The notes: generated by a model not told the origin, from the letters alone. Shown: positions 52,469 to 62,214, counted from the first letter of the stretch. The stretch: 64,000 nt of DNA from Leptospira kemamanensis (GCF_004769665.1 NZ_RQGG01000007.1:1-64000), one strand, 5' to 3'. Numbers and translations are program-made.

Positions 52469-53515
52469 TTAGATTTTTATTTGCGAAAAAAATCGTAATA
52501 GGGACTGAAATAGGTCCTCTTCTGCTTCTTTTGCCTTAGGGATGAGTCCTGATAATTGGATGTAGCCATGGACAAGGTTTGGAAAATGGCGTTCTTCTAC
52601 CTTCACACCCGCTGTTTGGAGGTGTTTGGCATAGGTCTCCCCTTCTTCTCGTAAAGGATCAAACCCAGCGATTCCGATGTATGTGGGAGGAAGACCTTTT
52701 AATTCTTTGGTTTCTGCCAAAACGGGAGAATTTTGAACGAGGCTTCTATCCTTGGTCTGAGGCAGATAATTTTGAATGAACCAACGCATGAGGGACCGGG
52801 TTAGGACATAGTTCTCACCAAAGAGTTCGTAGGTCTCTGATTCCTTGGAAGTGTCGAGCATTGGATAGAGTAGGGCTTGGTAAATCGGAGCTTGCACATT
52901 GTTTTTTTTCGCACGAAGACAAAGCGTAGTGGCAAGAAGGGCTCCTGCGCTATCTCCACAGACAGCGATGGCTTTTGGTGACCCACCGAAGATATAAGCA
53001 GAATTGCGAACATATTGGTAAGCAAGCCATGCGTCTTCATGGGCAGCAGGATAGGGGTGTTCCGGCGCTAAACGGTAATCAACTGCTATGACAATGCTTT
53101 TGGTGTAATGAGACAATTTCCGGCAAAAGGAATCATGGGTGTCCAAGTTCCCAATTGTGAGTCCACCACCATGGAAAAAAAGAATCGTAGGTAAATTTCG
53201 TTTTTGGGGATTCGCGTTATATACACGGATCGGAATGAAAGAAGCACTGGGTGTGGGGATGAGTTTGTCTTCGATATGCGCGATGGGAAATTCGTCTTCA
53301 GCGAAGAGTTTCATTTGGTCCCGAAAGTGTTTTCTCGCTTTTTCGGGACTCATATGTTCCATTTTGGGAAGGAACCTTGCGATGTTACAGGCGAGTGCAC
53401 AACGCGGATCCAAAACATTGGTTTCGTCTTGGACCTTAGTACGTGTGAGAGTGGCTATCCAATTCTCGGGTAATGAAAAGACAAGTTGTGCGACTGATTT
53501 TTTGAACCCTAACAT
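52469..53515 (-). CDS. Alpha/beta hydrolase, hormone-sensitive lipase (HSL) family
   Basis: 348 residues. The HSL oxyanion motif FFHGGGLTIG and the nucleophile elbow VCGDSAGALLA are clear. YRLAPEHPYPAAHED is a second hallmark. The acid Asp fits IAGFDPLREEG and the His fits HFPNLVHGYIQ. It should hydrolyse short acyl esters in the cytoplasm. Its ATG overlaps the stop of the DUF2779 gene by one base (TAATG), so it is coupled to that gene and to the WYL regulator. Confidence 0.88.
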   Translation of the reverse strand: MLGFKKSVAQLVFSLPENWIATLTRTKVQDETNVLDPRCALACNIARFLPKMEHMSPEKARKHFRDQMKLFAEDEFPIAHIEDKLIPTPSASFIPIRVYNANPQKRNLPTILFFHGGGLTIGNLDTHDSFCRKLSHYTKSIVIAVDYRLAPEHPYPAAHEDAWLAYQYVRNSAYIFGGSPKAIAVCGDSAGALLATTLCLRAKKNNVQAPIYQALLYPMLDTSKESETYELFGENYVLTRSLMRWFIQNYLPQTKDRSLVQNSPVLAETKELKGLPPTYIGIAGFDPLREEGETYAKHLQTAGVKVEERHFPNLVHGYIQLSGLIPKAKEAEEDLFQSLLRFFSQIKI

Positions 53516-55059
53516 TAAATAACCGATAATTTCTCTTGTAACATTCTATAGATTAAAAACAAACCATAACTATCTAATTTGCAGTAAGCTATCAAATCCT
53601 CCAAAACACGTTTTTTTTCTTCGGTTGTCACCTGCTTTTTTATCAATCTCAAATATTGGTAATTGGCATCCTGTCCTTCGCGAATCGTAAGCCCAATATG
53701 GCTTTCTTTACTGAAACAGGGTAGGATTTCCTTAAGAGATGCCTTTCCATTCTGCATTGGATGGTAAATCCAAAGTTTTTTGAAAGGTAAGGCGAGGTCG
53801 ATAAACATCGATTTGACTGATTCCCAAAATTCTAAGTATTCTGGGTAAACGTTTGCGGATTCTTGGATGATCAGTTTTTCGAAAAAATCATTAAAAGAAA
53901 AGATCGTAATGTCTTTGGGAAGGTCATTTTGCAAATGGGACAAAATGTACTGTCTCGGGTCACTTCCAATGTCTTCGTGTAAGTATGTTTTGTGGACTAG
54001 TGTATCTGTTTCGCCGTTCCAAATATGAAGGGAATACAGATAAGGTATGTGTTGGAAGGGTTTTGTGTCCGGATATATCGGAAGGTATGGGTTTACTGAT
54101 TCAAAATCAAGAAATGCAACGGTTTTTGTCACATTAGAAAGGTATTGGGAGAGAGCTTCTTTGTCAAAATGGACCATCCCTGTTTTATGGGCCTCTTTTT
54201 GGATCTTTTGGATGGGAGAAAGTTCTCCATCTGGCACAGATTCGTACGAAGTGTATCCTGTTGCAAACCACTGTTTTGCGAGTTCAGAACTATCTCGGTA
54301 GTCAAAAATCTCTTTCGCATTTTCTTTTCCTTTTGCACAATGAGATGGTGACAAACATGTTTTTAGGGAACGACAACTCGGATTGTTCTCCAAAAAGGAA
54401 TAGTGAACAGATTGTTCGGATGTTTTTTGAATCTCGTTTTGGAATTTGTTCCATTCTTCTGTGCGAATTCCAGACTCTGATTCCATCCGAGGGGTCATGT
54501 CCTCTATGAGTAGATAGTCTTCGGGGAGAATTGGTCCACCTTTGTAAACAAACTTGGTTTGGATTCGGATGATCTTAAATCCAAGAACACGTAATCCCAT
54601 GCCTTCTGCCACTTGTTTGTAAAAGAAAAAAGATCGTAAGATGTCTTGTTTGATGGAACCAATCGGACGAAAGTCCCAAAGAATCCATCCATCTCTTTCT
54701 GTATCATATTCCAAAAACTCAACACTACAAACTAAGTTTTGGTATCGAAGTTGGGCACTGAAATGAGAAATGTTTTGTGAGATGAGTGCCAAAGATTGTG
54801 CAAAACCTTCTTCTCTGTTAGGTGACTTTTCAATCGTAGGAGAATTAGGGAATTGGTTTTTGCATAAACTTAAGAAATCACCCCATTCTAAATAACCACC
54901 AAACGAAGACGTGGTTGGTTTAGTGACAACTCCTTCCCGAATCAAATGAAATGAGTTTTGGCATTTTAAAAATTGTAAGTATAAAGATTTGGTAATGGGA
55001 GTCAAAGGGTTATCAAACGAACTGGTATAAGTTTTCCCATTCCTGTAAATGGTTTGCAA
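53515..55059 (-). CDS. DUF2779 protein: Cas4/RecB-like N-terminus with RNase H-like C-terminus
   Basis: 514 residues. The N-terminal half resembles Cas4/RecB nucleases: SLYLQFLKCQNSF (Cys33), an expected catalytic strand at GWILWDFR (128-131) and a Cys cluster SCRSLKTCLSPSHC (about 230) that could complete an Fe-S site. The usual E-x-K is D-F-R here, so nuclease activity is doubtful. The C-terminal half is the DUF2779 RNase H-like domain: VAFLDFES (about 316), SFNDFFEKLI and FIDLALPF (about 420), with WIYHPMQNGKASLKEILP. It overlaps the WYL gene by 47 bases; a TTG at 55008 is an alternative start. Confidence 0.8.
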   Translation of the reverse strand: MQTIYRNGKTYTSSFDNPLTPITKSLYLQFLKCQNSFHLIREGVVTKPTTSSFGGYLEWGDFLSLCKNQFPNSPTIEKSPNREEGFAQSLALISQNISHFSAQLRYQNLVCSVEFLEYDTERDGWILWDFRPIGSIKQDILRSFFFYKQVAEGMGLRVLGFKIIRIQTKFVYKGGPILPEDYLLIEDMTPRMESESGIRTEEWNKFQNEIQKTSEQSVHYSFLENNPSCRSLKTCLSPSHCAKGKENAKEIFDYRDSSELAKQWFATGYTSYESVPDGELSPIQKIQKEAHKTGMVHFDKEALSQYLSNVTKTVAFLDFESVNPYLPIYPDTKPFQHIPYLYSLHIWNGETDTLVHKTYLHEDIGSDPRQYILSHLQNDLPKDITIFSFNDFFEKLIIQESANVYPEYLEFWESVKSMFIDLALPFKKLWIYHPMQNGKASLKEILPCFSKESHIGLTIREGQDANYQYLRLIKKQVTTEEKKRVLEDLIAYCKLDSYGLFLIYRMLQEKLSVI

Positions 55060-56005
55060 ACTTTTCTTTCCAAGTGGAACTACTTTCTACCAGTGCTTCT
55101 GGTAAAATGACAAAAAATTGGAAAAGCGCATTTTGGTTGGTAGTGAAAACCTTATACTGATGATCCACGATTTCATATCTGGCACCTTCTAAAAAAGACC
55201 TCCAACGGTCTTCATACTCAGGATGAATTTGAAAGAGGATTTCCATTTCGGGATGCGTTTTCAGAGAAAGTGGGTGGAAGTTTAAATCTTCATTTGTGAT
55301 TTTTAGATTGGAAAAAAACTCTTCTTTGGTTTCCTTTTTGACTGTGATTTTTGGAAGGATGAATCTTCGTAAGGATTTTTTTCCTCGATCATAGGCTAAC
55401 ACATAAAAGTCGGTTGTATGTTTGCGAACTAAACGATATGGTTCAATGGTTCTTTCTTTTTCATCATATCCATACACGATGGTGATGGCACGTTTGTCTT
55501 TGATGGCTTGCAGGATTTTTTCTGTATTGGATGTATCCACCGAATTTTCATCGGATTCTGACTTTAGTGTTTGTTTGGAACCATTGGGAATCAAATCCAA
55601 ATGAAACGAAAAAAGTTTTTGCGACAAACTCACAAGTTCTTTGGTTAATTCTGCTGCATACAGGGACTTGGATAAATACTCCAATTCTTCTTTCGAAAAT
55701 TTTAAGGAACGATCAATGGATTCTTTTTCGATGTAATAGGGGAAAAAATCTTCCGATTGGTATCCGTATTGTGCTACTTTGATATTGAATCCAAGGCTTT
55801 TTAATTGGTTGAGATCCCGATAGAGTTTTTTTCGATCTGATTCAATGTCTTCGTTTTTATAAAACCGTGGCATAATGATTCGAAACTTTTGGAAACTAAT
55901 TCCTTTGGGTTCACGCAAAAGATTGAAGAGCAAACTAAAGAGGCGAACCTCTGTTTCGTTCATTTTTTTCACTTCAATCATGGGAAAATCTTCAAAAGAA
56001 GCCAT
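55013..56005 (-). CDS. WYL-domain transcriptional regulator
   Basis: 330 residues from the ATG at 56005; the frame runs to 56236 but the extra codons cross the divergent lipoprotein gene and are not protein-like. An N-terminal winged helix (about 10-90) is followed by a WYL domain (about 170-240; TIVYGYDEKERTIEPYRLVRKHTTDFYVLAYDRGKKSLRRFIL) and a C-terminal WCX-type segment. WYL domains bind nucleic acid or nucleotide ligands and often control defence or DNA-repair genes. It is upstream of, and overlaps, the DUF2779 gene. Confidence 0.85.
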   Translation of the reverse strand: MASFEDFPMIEVKKMNETEVRLFSLLFNLLREPKGISFQKFRIIMPRFYKNEDIESDRKKLYRDLNQLKSLGFNIKVAQYGYQSEDFFPYYIEKESIDRSLKFSKEELEYLSKSLYAAELTKELVSLSQKLFSFHLDLIPNGSKQTLKSESDENSVDTSNTEKILQAIKDKRAITIVYGYDEKERTIEPYRLVRKHTTDFYVLAYDRGKKSLRRFILPKITVKKETKEEFFSNLKITNEDLNFHPLSLKTHPEMEILFQIHPEYEDRWRSFLEGARYEIVDHQYKVFTTNQNALFQFFVILPEALVESSSTWKEKFANHLQEWENLYQFV

Positions 56006-56068
56006 ATCTTCCCAAAAAGTTTGTTTTTTTGATTCCGAAAAGTAGAAAATGAAAAAAATTGGAAAAGA

Positions 56069-56836
56069 ATGCGTTTCACGAGCCTCATCATTTGCCTTTT
56101 CTTTTTTATGAACTGCGCAACTTACTGGAAAAACCGTAAAAATGATTTTAAGGATATCTTCACCGTAGGTGTCGAAACTCCGATGTATGGTGCCGCTTTG
56201 AAAGTGGGTCCTATCCCCATCGGTTTTGTTTTCCAAGGTGGTGAATCAGAAATGGGGAAACGTGATTTAGGCCGGGGGATCGGAATTCGTGGTGGCGAAA
56301 TTGGTGGGTATCATTCTCAACAACTCGTCTTCGGTATCTTAGGTGGTGAAAGTTTCCATTCTGGATTACCAGTTCTCGATGCAAAAGGGAATTGGCTTGT
56401 GGATAAAAAAGGAATTCCACTCACCAATGAGGAAAGAGCCAATTTTAAAAGTTATAAAATGCGTTATTACTCTTATTTTTATGATCCAGTCAAAGATCGT
56501 AAGGCTCGTAAAAAAGAATACTTTCGAAGAGAACTCACAAAAGACATTGTTGCAAGCACTGGCCAAAAAGAATTTTTAATTTACCTTCCCAAAGAAGACC
56601 TAAAACCATTTGGTTATCCACCTGGATATTCTTGGAATATGGAGATTGTAGGCGGAGTCTATGGTGGTGCGAGACTTGGATTTAATGTCGCAGAAGCGTT
56701 TGATTTTTTATTAGGATTTACCACCATCGATGTGTTAGATGATGATTTTGAAGGAAAGGAAAAACCAAGTTTCCCTGGTTTTCCATTCCCTGCTCCTACC
56801 GACGAAGAATTGAATCAAGAGTCGGAAGAACCTTGA
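56069..56836 (+). CDS. Putative lipoprotein, function unknown
   Basis: 255 residues. The leader ends in FFMNC (Cys16). The next 100 residues are glycine-rich with short beta segments (VGPIPIGFVFQGGESEMGKRDLG, GIRGGEIGGYHS), as in families of leptospiral lipoproteins I recognise only in general form. The C terminus is proline-rich and acidic. It is divergent from the WYL regulator with 63 bases between, and converges with the BamE-like gene. No function is assigned. Confidence 0.7.
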   Translation: MRFTSLIICLFFFMNCATYWKNRKNDFKDIFTVGVETPMYGAALKVGPIPIGFVFQGGESEMGKRDLGRGIGIRGGEIGGYHSQQLVFGILGGESFHSGLPVLDAKGNWLVDKKGIPLTNEERANFKSYKMRYYSYFYDPVKDRKARKKEYFRRELTKDIVASTGQKEFLIYLPKEDLKPFGYPPGYSWNMEIVGGVYGGARLGFNVAEAFDFLLGFTTIDVLDDDFEGKEKPSFPGFPFPAPTDEELNQESEEP

Positions 56837-56838
56837 TT

Positions 56839-57201
56839 TTATAGTTTGAAGTCTTTTGCAGTGATTTTGTTTTTTGGATCAAATGTTAATTTTAAAAACT
56901 TTTCCACTGTGTCTGGTTTTTCTTTGAGAGTGTAGTACTGTTCAGGAACATCACGGTCTTCTGCAAAGTACCATGTCATCACAGTGCCACTTGGATCGAT
57001 TGATTTTTCCGTTGGTTTGCCAAGAACCGCTTCTGTTTTCACCAAACCGTCTCCTACTTTGATCATATCAATTTCCAGTTTGCGAAGTGCTGTGTGGGGA
57101 TGAACTTTTGTACTTCCTGCTTGTACTTTGTTTCCAGAGGAACAAGCAACAAGGAATAACACGGAAGCGAGTGTACCAAGAATCAATAATCTTTTGAACA
57201 T
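56839..57201 (-). CDS. SmpA/OmlA (BamE)-like lipoprotein
   Basis: 120 residues. A clear lipobox LVAC (Cys20) precedes a small alpha/beta domain with IDMIKVGDGLVKTEAVLGKPTEKS and MTWYFAED, the typical BamE-like order (helix, GxT, LGxP turn, strands). BamE supports outer-membrane protein assembly; many BamE-like lipoproteins do other jobs. It lies 31 bases after the MFS gene stop and may belong to the haem oxygenase transcript. Confidence 0.7.
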   Translation of the reverse strand: MFKRLLILGTLASVLFLVACSSGNKVQAGSTKVHPHTALRKLEIDMIKVGDGLVKTEAVLGKPTEKSIDPSGTVMTWYFAEDRDVPEQYYTLKEKPDTVEKFLKLTFDPKNKITAKDFKL

Positions 57202-57232
57202 AAACCTTTCCTAAGATGGATTAGGAGAAATT

Positions 57233-58486
57233 CTACAGGATGGGATCGGGATTGGCAAGTGTAATCTTTTCTCTTTCTTCATCGATTCTGTTCATTTTAC
57301 TCAAAATCTTTTTAAAAAATGGAATTGTCATAAAAACAAGACCTATCTCTAAAAATCCAAAAAAGAAAGAAAGGGCAGAAAAACTATATTCTTTAGGCAA
57401 TAAGGTTTCAAAAACGGACTGCATCTGAACTGAAACGAGTGGGCCTAACATAAATCCAAGGGAACCCACACCTGTGAAGGCAGACATGGTGGTCGCAGTG
57501 AGGCCTGGTTTTGACATTTTGCTGGCTAACATCATGGATGGAACAAACATCACACCCGCTCCAATTCCGCATAATAATAGAAAGAGAAATAAATACCAAA
57601 AATCATTCGTAGTTCCTGACATTCCCAAAAACACTCCGTAAATTGTTGAACCAACAAGTACAAGTGGTAAAACGCCTGTTTTGCGAGAAAGTAAAGCGGA
57701 AGGATAAGACAATAAACTCATTGGAAATAACACGAGTCCTAAAAATACACCTAACATTCCTGGATGGAAGGCCAAAGTTTCTCTTAAATGGAGATTTAAT
57801 GAAGAGATGATAAATCCAACAGTAAAACGATCAATAAAATTGAAGAGGAAAGGAACAAAAAGAAACGGGTTTTCAAAAATAGCATTTTTTAAGTCCGCTA
57901 ATTTAAAATCTTTGACCTTATGAATTCCTTTGTCTTTCAACATAAAAAAACTAGCGATTCCAACAAAAACTAAAATCCCTGACCCCACATAAAATGGTAA
58001 TAATGGATTATTCCTTCCTAAAATTCCGAGTGGCATTCCAAAGGCTCCACCAAGGGATAAAAACATTCCCGTGATTCCCATAAGAATTCCTTTGCCATAA
58101 TACCTTTTGTTTTTAGGATCATTTTCTTGGTCTGCAGCAGAACTTAAGAGTAAACCTATGATGAAGATATGGGAGGCACCTTCTAAAAATCGAATGAACA
58201 AAAATAAATCCATGTCTTTAATGATAGTTAGAAGGTAAAATAAACCAGCGTCTAAAAAACAGAAAAAACTGATGAAATACTTTCTGTTTTTAAAACGATC
58301 TGAAATCATTCCCGCAACTGGCGCGAAAAGAAAGGAACCTAACATTGGTATGCTTGTGAAATAAGCGACTTCCCAATTCGAGCCGAGTAATCTATCTTTC
58401 ACAACGTCTTTGACAACCGGCACAATCATTGTGACGGGCAACATCGATAAAAATACTAATGTTACGAGAGTGTAAGGGAATCCCAA
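57233..58486 (-). CDS. MFS transporter, probably linked to haem oxygenase
   Basis: 417 residues with twelve membrane helices. The MFS loop GMISDRFKNRKYF between helices 2 and 3 is clear, and the C-terminal half has GIGAGVMFVPSMMLASKM and AFTGVGSLGFMLGP. The substrate is not shown. It starts 3 bases after the haem oxygenase stop, so it may export a product of haem breakdown or import a haem- or iron-related compound. Confidence 0.85.
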   Translation of the reverse strand: MGFPYTLVTLVFLSMLPVTMIVPVVKDVVKDRLLGSNWEVAYFTSIPMLGSFLFAPVAGMISDRFKNRKYFISFFCFLDAGLFYLLTIIKDMDLFLFIRFLEGASHIFIIGLLLSSAADQENDPKNKRYYGKGILMGITGMFLSLGGAFGMPLGILGRNNPLLPFYVGSGILVFVGIASFFMLKDKGIHKVKDFKLADLKNAIFENPFLFVPFLFNFIDRFTVGFIISSLNLHLRETLAFHPGMLGVFLGLVLFPMSLLSYPSALLSRKTGVLPLVLVGSTIYGVFLGMSGTTNDFWYLFLFLLLCGIGAGVMFVPSMMLASKMSKPGLTATTMSAFTGVGSLGFMLGPLVSVQMQSVFETLLPKEYSFSALSFFFGFLEIGLVFMTIPFFKKILSKMNRIDEEREKITLANPDPIL

Positions 58487-58489
58487 AAA

Positions 58490-59170
58490 TTATCCTGCCG
58501 GTAAAAGAGTTTGGTAACGTTCCATTCCAATATTCTCTTTGAGATCGGAATCGAGTTCAATAAACAAAAATTTGTTTAAATCAAATGTGGTTTTTGCTTC
58601 TTCTAGAAGTTCCACTTTTTGGGAATCATTCAAAGGTAAGGTATCCAAATTTTGTCGGTAAATTCCTTTAAATGCCATTAGGTCCTCAATCTCTGGAAAT
58701 TCATAAAAGGCTGTTCCTTCATTTCCTTCGAGTCCAAAGGTTTTTGCCACCACTTTTTTAATCGCCTGCCCACCTGATAAATCTCCCAGATAACGCACGT
58801 AAGCTTGTGCTACCAAAAGTTCTGGTTTGGAACTTGCAATCTTTCGAATGTGGTCGATGTAGTTTTGAGTGGCTTTGGAAACTTCCCCTCTAAGTTTCGT
58901 TCCAAACTTTTTTTGGAAAGTGGCCATATCTTCAGCTAAAGTTTTTTCGCGAAATAAACTAGGAAAGTACAACTTAGCAAGGATAGGATTGTCTTTGTTC
59001 TCTCGGTAGAGTTCTTCCATCACTTGGTAGACGGCATGAAGGCTCTCTAGTTGGTAGGTATAGGTTTGTGCATCGAGTCCCCCTCGAAAAATCGCTCGGA
59101 TATAGGGAACTTTTTCCGTTTCCTCGTGTTTTTGTGCCGTTCCCTCTCGTAACATCATCGCAACCGACAT
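58490..59170 (-). CDS. hmuO: Biliverdin-producing haem oxygenase
   Basis: 226 residues. REGTAQKHEETEKVPYIRA carries the proximal His, and YVRYLGDLSGGQAIKKVV is the distal helix with the glycines that allow oxygen binding. It opens haem to biliverdin, CO and iron in the cytoplasm. Leptospira is known for this kind of enzyme for using haem iron. A Fur-like palindrome lies 23 bases upstream. The MFS gene follows after 3 bases. Confidence 0.9.
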   Translation of the reverse strand: MSVAMMLREGTAQKHEETEKVPYIRAIFRGGLDAQTYTYQLESLHAVYQVMEELYRENKDNPILAKLYFPSLFREKTLAEDMATFQKKFGTKLRGEVSKATQNYIDHIRKIASSKPELLVAQAYVRYLGDLSGGQAIKKVVAKTFGLEGNEGTAFYEFPEIEDLMAFKGIYRQNLDTLPLNDSQKVELLEEAKTTFDLNKFLFIELDSDLKENIGMERYQTLLPAG

Positions 59171-59192
59171 AATGACTCCTTCTTCTCTATTG

Positions 59193-59207
59193 TGAGAATC
59201 AATCTCA
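59193..59207. promoter_or_regulatory. Fur-box-like palindrome upstream of haem oxygenase
   Basis: TGAGAATCAATCTCA: imperfect 7-1-7 inverted repeat (two mismatches, TGAGAAT against AATCTCA), 23 bases before the haem oxygenase ATG on the minus strand. The pattern resembles Fur-type operators (TGATAAT-N-ATTATCA). Iron control of a haem-degrading enzyme is expected, but the match is not strong. Confidence 0.45.
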
Positions 59208-59250
59208 TATATGACACTTCCCTGACAATCGAGGGAACTGTCAAAACGTT

Positions 59251-60381
59251 TTATAGGGAGTCTTCCTGAATTGTTGAGTTCCAGAACTCAAGTGGTGTAG
59301 ATTGTCTTGTTTCTGGGTAGAGAAAGTAGGAGAGGAAAAAAATGAGGATGGAGACTACAATCCCCAAGGTGGCAAGAACCACATCCTTTCCCACTTTGCG
59401 AAAGGTGTCCAAATAGGGTAAGTCTTTGTAAGTGATGACGTTTAAGATGATCTCACGACCGGCAAGGAGGCCAAGAAAGGCCCAAGTGGTGGACATCGGA
59501 ATGTTACTGATGGCTTGGAAAAAAAATAACAAACTTCCATATACCAAATCCACAATGGTCGCTGCCTTTGCCCATTGGATGTCTGACTTTTCGGAGACAA
59601 CTTGTTGGATGGTGCCACCATTTGTGCGGATGATGATAAGAAGGGCAAAGATTAGGATGAATACGGCCACTAGGAATTCGAAAAATCCCAATTGTCTAGG
59701 AAGAAACACGGCGATATTGGCTGTGTCTTGGAAGAGCCATGCCACCCATAAATACATTGTGGACAACCATTGTAACCTAGACCATCGCCTTTCGGAAACA
59801 GGATCGGGTGTATGCACTTCATGGTATTCGTGAGGGTCAACTTTGACTAAAACAGCCCAAACCACTATGGCCACAAGAAATGCCAGTCCGTATCCAAAAA
59901 AGGATTTGGTTAACATTTGGTCGATGCTTTTACCACCAAACAATCCTAAGACGAGAAACGTTGTCGATACAGGAGCTCTAAGCCTTGTGATGACTACAAG
60001 TAATACGGGAGCGAGTAGTTGGATTAAATTGAAATCTTTTGTTTCGGGGATGGTGTCCAATCGGTGGAAGTGGATTTCCCCACCATGGTAAAACCAAGCA
60101 AGTAAGTGTACAAAAAATAAAAGACCACCGAAGACGAGGATCTTTTGGAGCCAATGGACTGACTTTTTACTTTCGATAAAGGTCCCGATGGTTTGGACCG
60201 CATCATTTCCTGCCACAGAGAATGATGCAATCGCGAAAGAAAACCATCCGAGATAATACCGAGGAATGCCTAAAAAATAACCAAGAGTGATTCCCATCAC
60301 CAAAATAAGGGTCAAACCGAAAAATCGAATTTGGTCCTGTTTTGTAGGGTGTTGGTAATCAATTTCTTGGTTTTGGCTCAT
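59251..60381 (-). CDS. PiT-family phosphate permease-like transporter
   Basis: 376 residues with about ten membrane helices. Both PiT half-signatures are seen: [17 protein letters not shown] in the N-terminal half, and [18 protein letters not shown] and [15 protein letters not shown] further on, each with the conserved polar residues for phosphate and cation. It should bring phosphate in with H+ or Na+. Its start overlaps the stop of the OlsB-like gene (4 bases), so they are made together. Confidence 0.8.
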   Translation of the reverse strand: MSQNQEIDYQHPTKQDQIRFFGLTLILVMGITLGYFLGIPRYYLGWFSFAIASFSVAGNDAVQTIGTFIESKKSVHWLQKILVFGGLLFFVHLLAWFYHGGEIHFHRLDTIPETKDFNLIQLLAPVLLVVITRLRAPVSTTFLVLGLFGGKSIDQMLTKSFFGYGLAFLVAIVVWAVLVKVDPHEYHEVHTPDPVSERRWSRLQWLSTMYLWVAWLFQDTANIAVFLPRQLGFFEFLVAVFILIFALLIIIRTNGGTIQQVVSEKSDIQWAKAATIVDLVYGSLLFFFQAISNIPMSTTWAFLGLLAGREIILNVITYKDLPYLDTFRKVGKDVVLATLGIVVSILIFFLSYFLYPETRQSTPLEFWNSTIQEDSL

Positions 60382-61154
60382 GCATTCATATAGTGTTTCG
60401 CATATCTCTCCGTAATTTCCTTGCGGTCGAAAAGAATAAACACGTCTGTAGTACCAAAAACTGAATCCAGTGCAGGAATTCCACAGATTTTAGCACCCAC
60501 TCGGAGATATCCTTTCAAAAGTGGTGGGATATTTTTGGAGATTGATTTTGGATCTTCTACATGGAAATTTTCATTAAACCCAGGAAGGATATAATCTGGA
60601 TTAGGATATACACGGAATTCTTCTGGAGCGATGGCATCTTTTGCTTTTAAGAATCCAAAAGATTGAGACGCAACTTCCGCATCTGTGGAGTGAATGGATC
60701 CACAACCCATGAGATAACGAACATTATGTTTGTTCATGAATTCTGCAAGACCTTGCCATAACAAAGAGATTACGGAACCATCTCGATATTCTGGGTGAAC
60801 ACAAGAACGACCTACTTCTGCAATTTCATCTGGTAGGTTATAAATGGATGTGATATCAAATTCGTTTTCGCTATAAAAACCAATTCCGTTTTTAGCATTT
60901 TGGCGCGTGAGGATTCGGTAAGTACCCACTATTTTTTTATCATCAGTGGATTTATCAATCACGATCAAATGGTGGCAGTATAAATCATATTCATCACGAT
61001 CTTTTCTAGTAGCAGAAGATTGTGGCAGACCTTCTCCCATTTCTAAATTAAACACTTCATAACGTAAGGCAAGTGCTCTTTCAATTTCGAGTTGGTTTTC
61101 TGCTAAACGAACTTCTAAAATTCGTTCTGTTTTATTTAATGTATTTGGTTTCAT
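60378..61154 (-). CDS. OlsB-like N-acyltransferase (ornithine lipid synthesis type)
   Basis: 258 residues of the GNAT-like PF13444 family: [28 protein letters not shown], then [13 protein letters not shown] and [17 protein letters not shown]. The C-terminal half ([21 protein letters not shown]) is typical for OlsB, which adds a 3-hydroxyacyl chain to ornithine. The second enzyme, OlsA, is not adjacent. AGGA lies a few bases before the ATG. The downstream PiT gene suggests a link to phosphate supply, since ornithine lipids replace phospholipids when phosphate is scarce. Confidence 0.8.
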   Translation of the reverse strand: MKPNTLNKTERILEVRLAENQLEIERALALRYEVFNLEMGEGLPQSSATRKDRDEYDLYCHHLIVIDKSTDDKKIVGTYRILTRQNAKNGIGFYSENEFDITSIYNLPDEIAEVGRSCVHPEYRDGSVISLLWQGLAEFMNKHNVRYLMGCGSIHSTDAEVASQSFGFLKAKDAIAPEEFRVYPNPDYILPGFNENFHVEDPKSISKNIPPLLKGYLRVGAKICGIPALDSVFGTTDVFILFDRKEITERYAKHYMNA

Positions 61155-61260
61155 AGGATTTGGTTTCCTCTTGTTTATCTGCCATTTAAGCTAAAGGATC
61201 TCGGTTACGATTATGTGACATTCCAATGAATTTCCAAGAAAGAATGTGGTAATTGGTTCA

Positions 61261-62214
61261 TTACAAATCAGTGACACATAGGACTTGGTTTGTACTGTCT
61301 TGGTCTGGAGTATACATTTGACCTGTATTCAAATCAAGTGCAAAGGCTTGGATATCATCTAAGCTATAAGATGTGGAAGACCATAGAATATTGGATGAAG
61401 ATAAATTTGTAAATATCGATGTATTTAATGTTGGTGAAGTATATCCCACATTACATCCGATAAAGTCATTTAATGGGACAGAAGGACCGGAATTACATAC
61501 AACTATTTGTTTAAGTTCATCTTTTGTTGGTACTCTCCAATTTGTAATTTGAAACTTTTTATTAGTGTTGTATTGGCTGCATGCATTGTAGATATCACTG
61601 TCAGCGGAACCTATCCAGGGAGGTGAGGAAAGTTCTCCACCTGCAATATCATTTGTGCATCCGCGAGAGGGCGATATATTACAAAAATTCAAATAGAGAG
61701 ATATATTATATTGAGTTCCTGATGTTCCTGCTCCAGTGCAGTCTCCGATTCCGGATGGATTCCATTCTTGTCCATAAGCGCAACGGCTGATCCCAACTTC
61801 TTTATTGTTTGTAAAAGTTTTAAAGAGTGGACATGTGATTTCTAAACCTTCTACATCGTCTCCTGATTTTCTGCCTGGATTTGTCACTATGCAATGTAAG
61901 TTGTTTGGCTGTTTTGAAACATAAACTTGAGGAAATAATCCTCCTCTTGTAATAATGTCAAATTGTCCATTCGTGACTATTTCATCAGAAGGTGCACCTA
62001 AAAGATATTGTATACGTAAAGTATTTCCTGCTGTGAGTCCTGAGATAAAACCTTTTACACGAAAAGGTGGACAAAGGAGAGAACCTCTTGTGTTACATTC
62101 CAAAATTTGTGTTTCGATAAAGTCTTTCGATTTTGGATCACTTGGATTGTTTAATTCTGGTCCTTTGCAAAAAATCAAAGTTACAAGTATCAGAATTAGA
62201 TAAATCAACTTCAT
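61261..62214 (-). CDS. DUF1566-type lipoprotein
   Basis: 317 residues. The signal ends in LIFC (Cys16). The C-terminal half has the DUF1566 pattern NWRVPTKDELKQIVVCNSG, then ILWSSTSYSLDDIQAFALDLNTGQ, known from surface lipoproteins and adhesin-like proteins. The N-terminal half is beta-rich (RVKGFISGLTAGNTLRIQYLLG), possibly an Ig-like domain. Several cysteines could form disulfides. It should sit on the cell surface or in the periplasm; the ligand is unknown. The gene stands alone. Confidence 0.75.
   Translation of the reverse strand: MKLIYLILILVTLIFCKGPELNNPSDPKSKDFIETQILECNTRGSLLCPPFRVKGFISGLTAGNTLRIQYLLGAPSDEIVTNGQFDIITRGGLFPQVYVSKQPNNLHCIVTNPGRKSGDDVEGLEITCPLFKTFTNNKEVGISRCAYGQEWNPSGIGDCTGAGTSGTQYNISLYLNFCNISPSRGCTNDIAGGELSSPPWIGSADSDIYNACSQYNTNKKFQITNWRVPTKDELKQIVVCNSGPSVPLNDFIGCNVGYTSPTLNTSIFTNLSSSNILWSSTSYSLDDIQAFALDLNTGQMYTPDQDSTNQVLCVTDL

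Noticed and set aside
61155..61260. Possible Pho box upstream of the OlsB-like gene
   Set aside because: Only half-sites of poor quality (ATGTCAC and TCGTAAC at 11-base spacing), below what I would accept.
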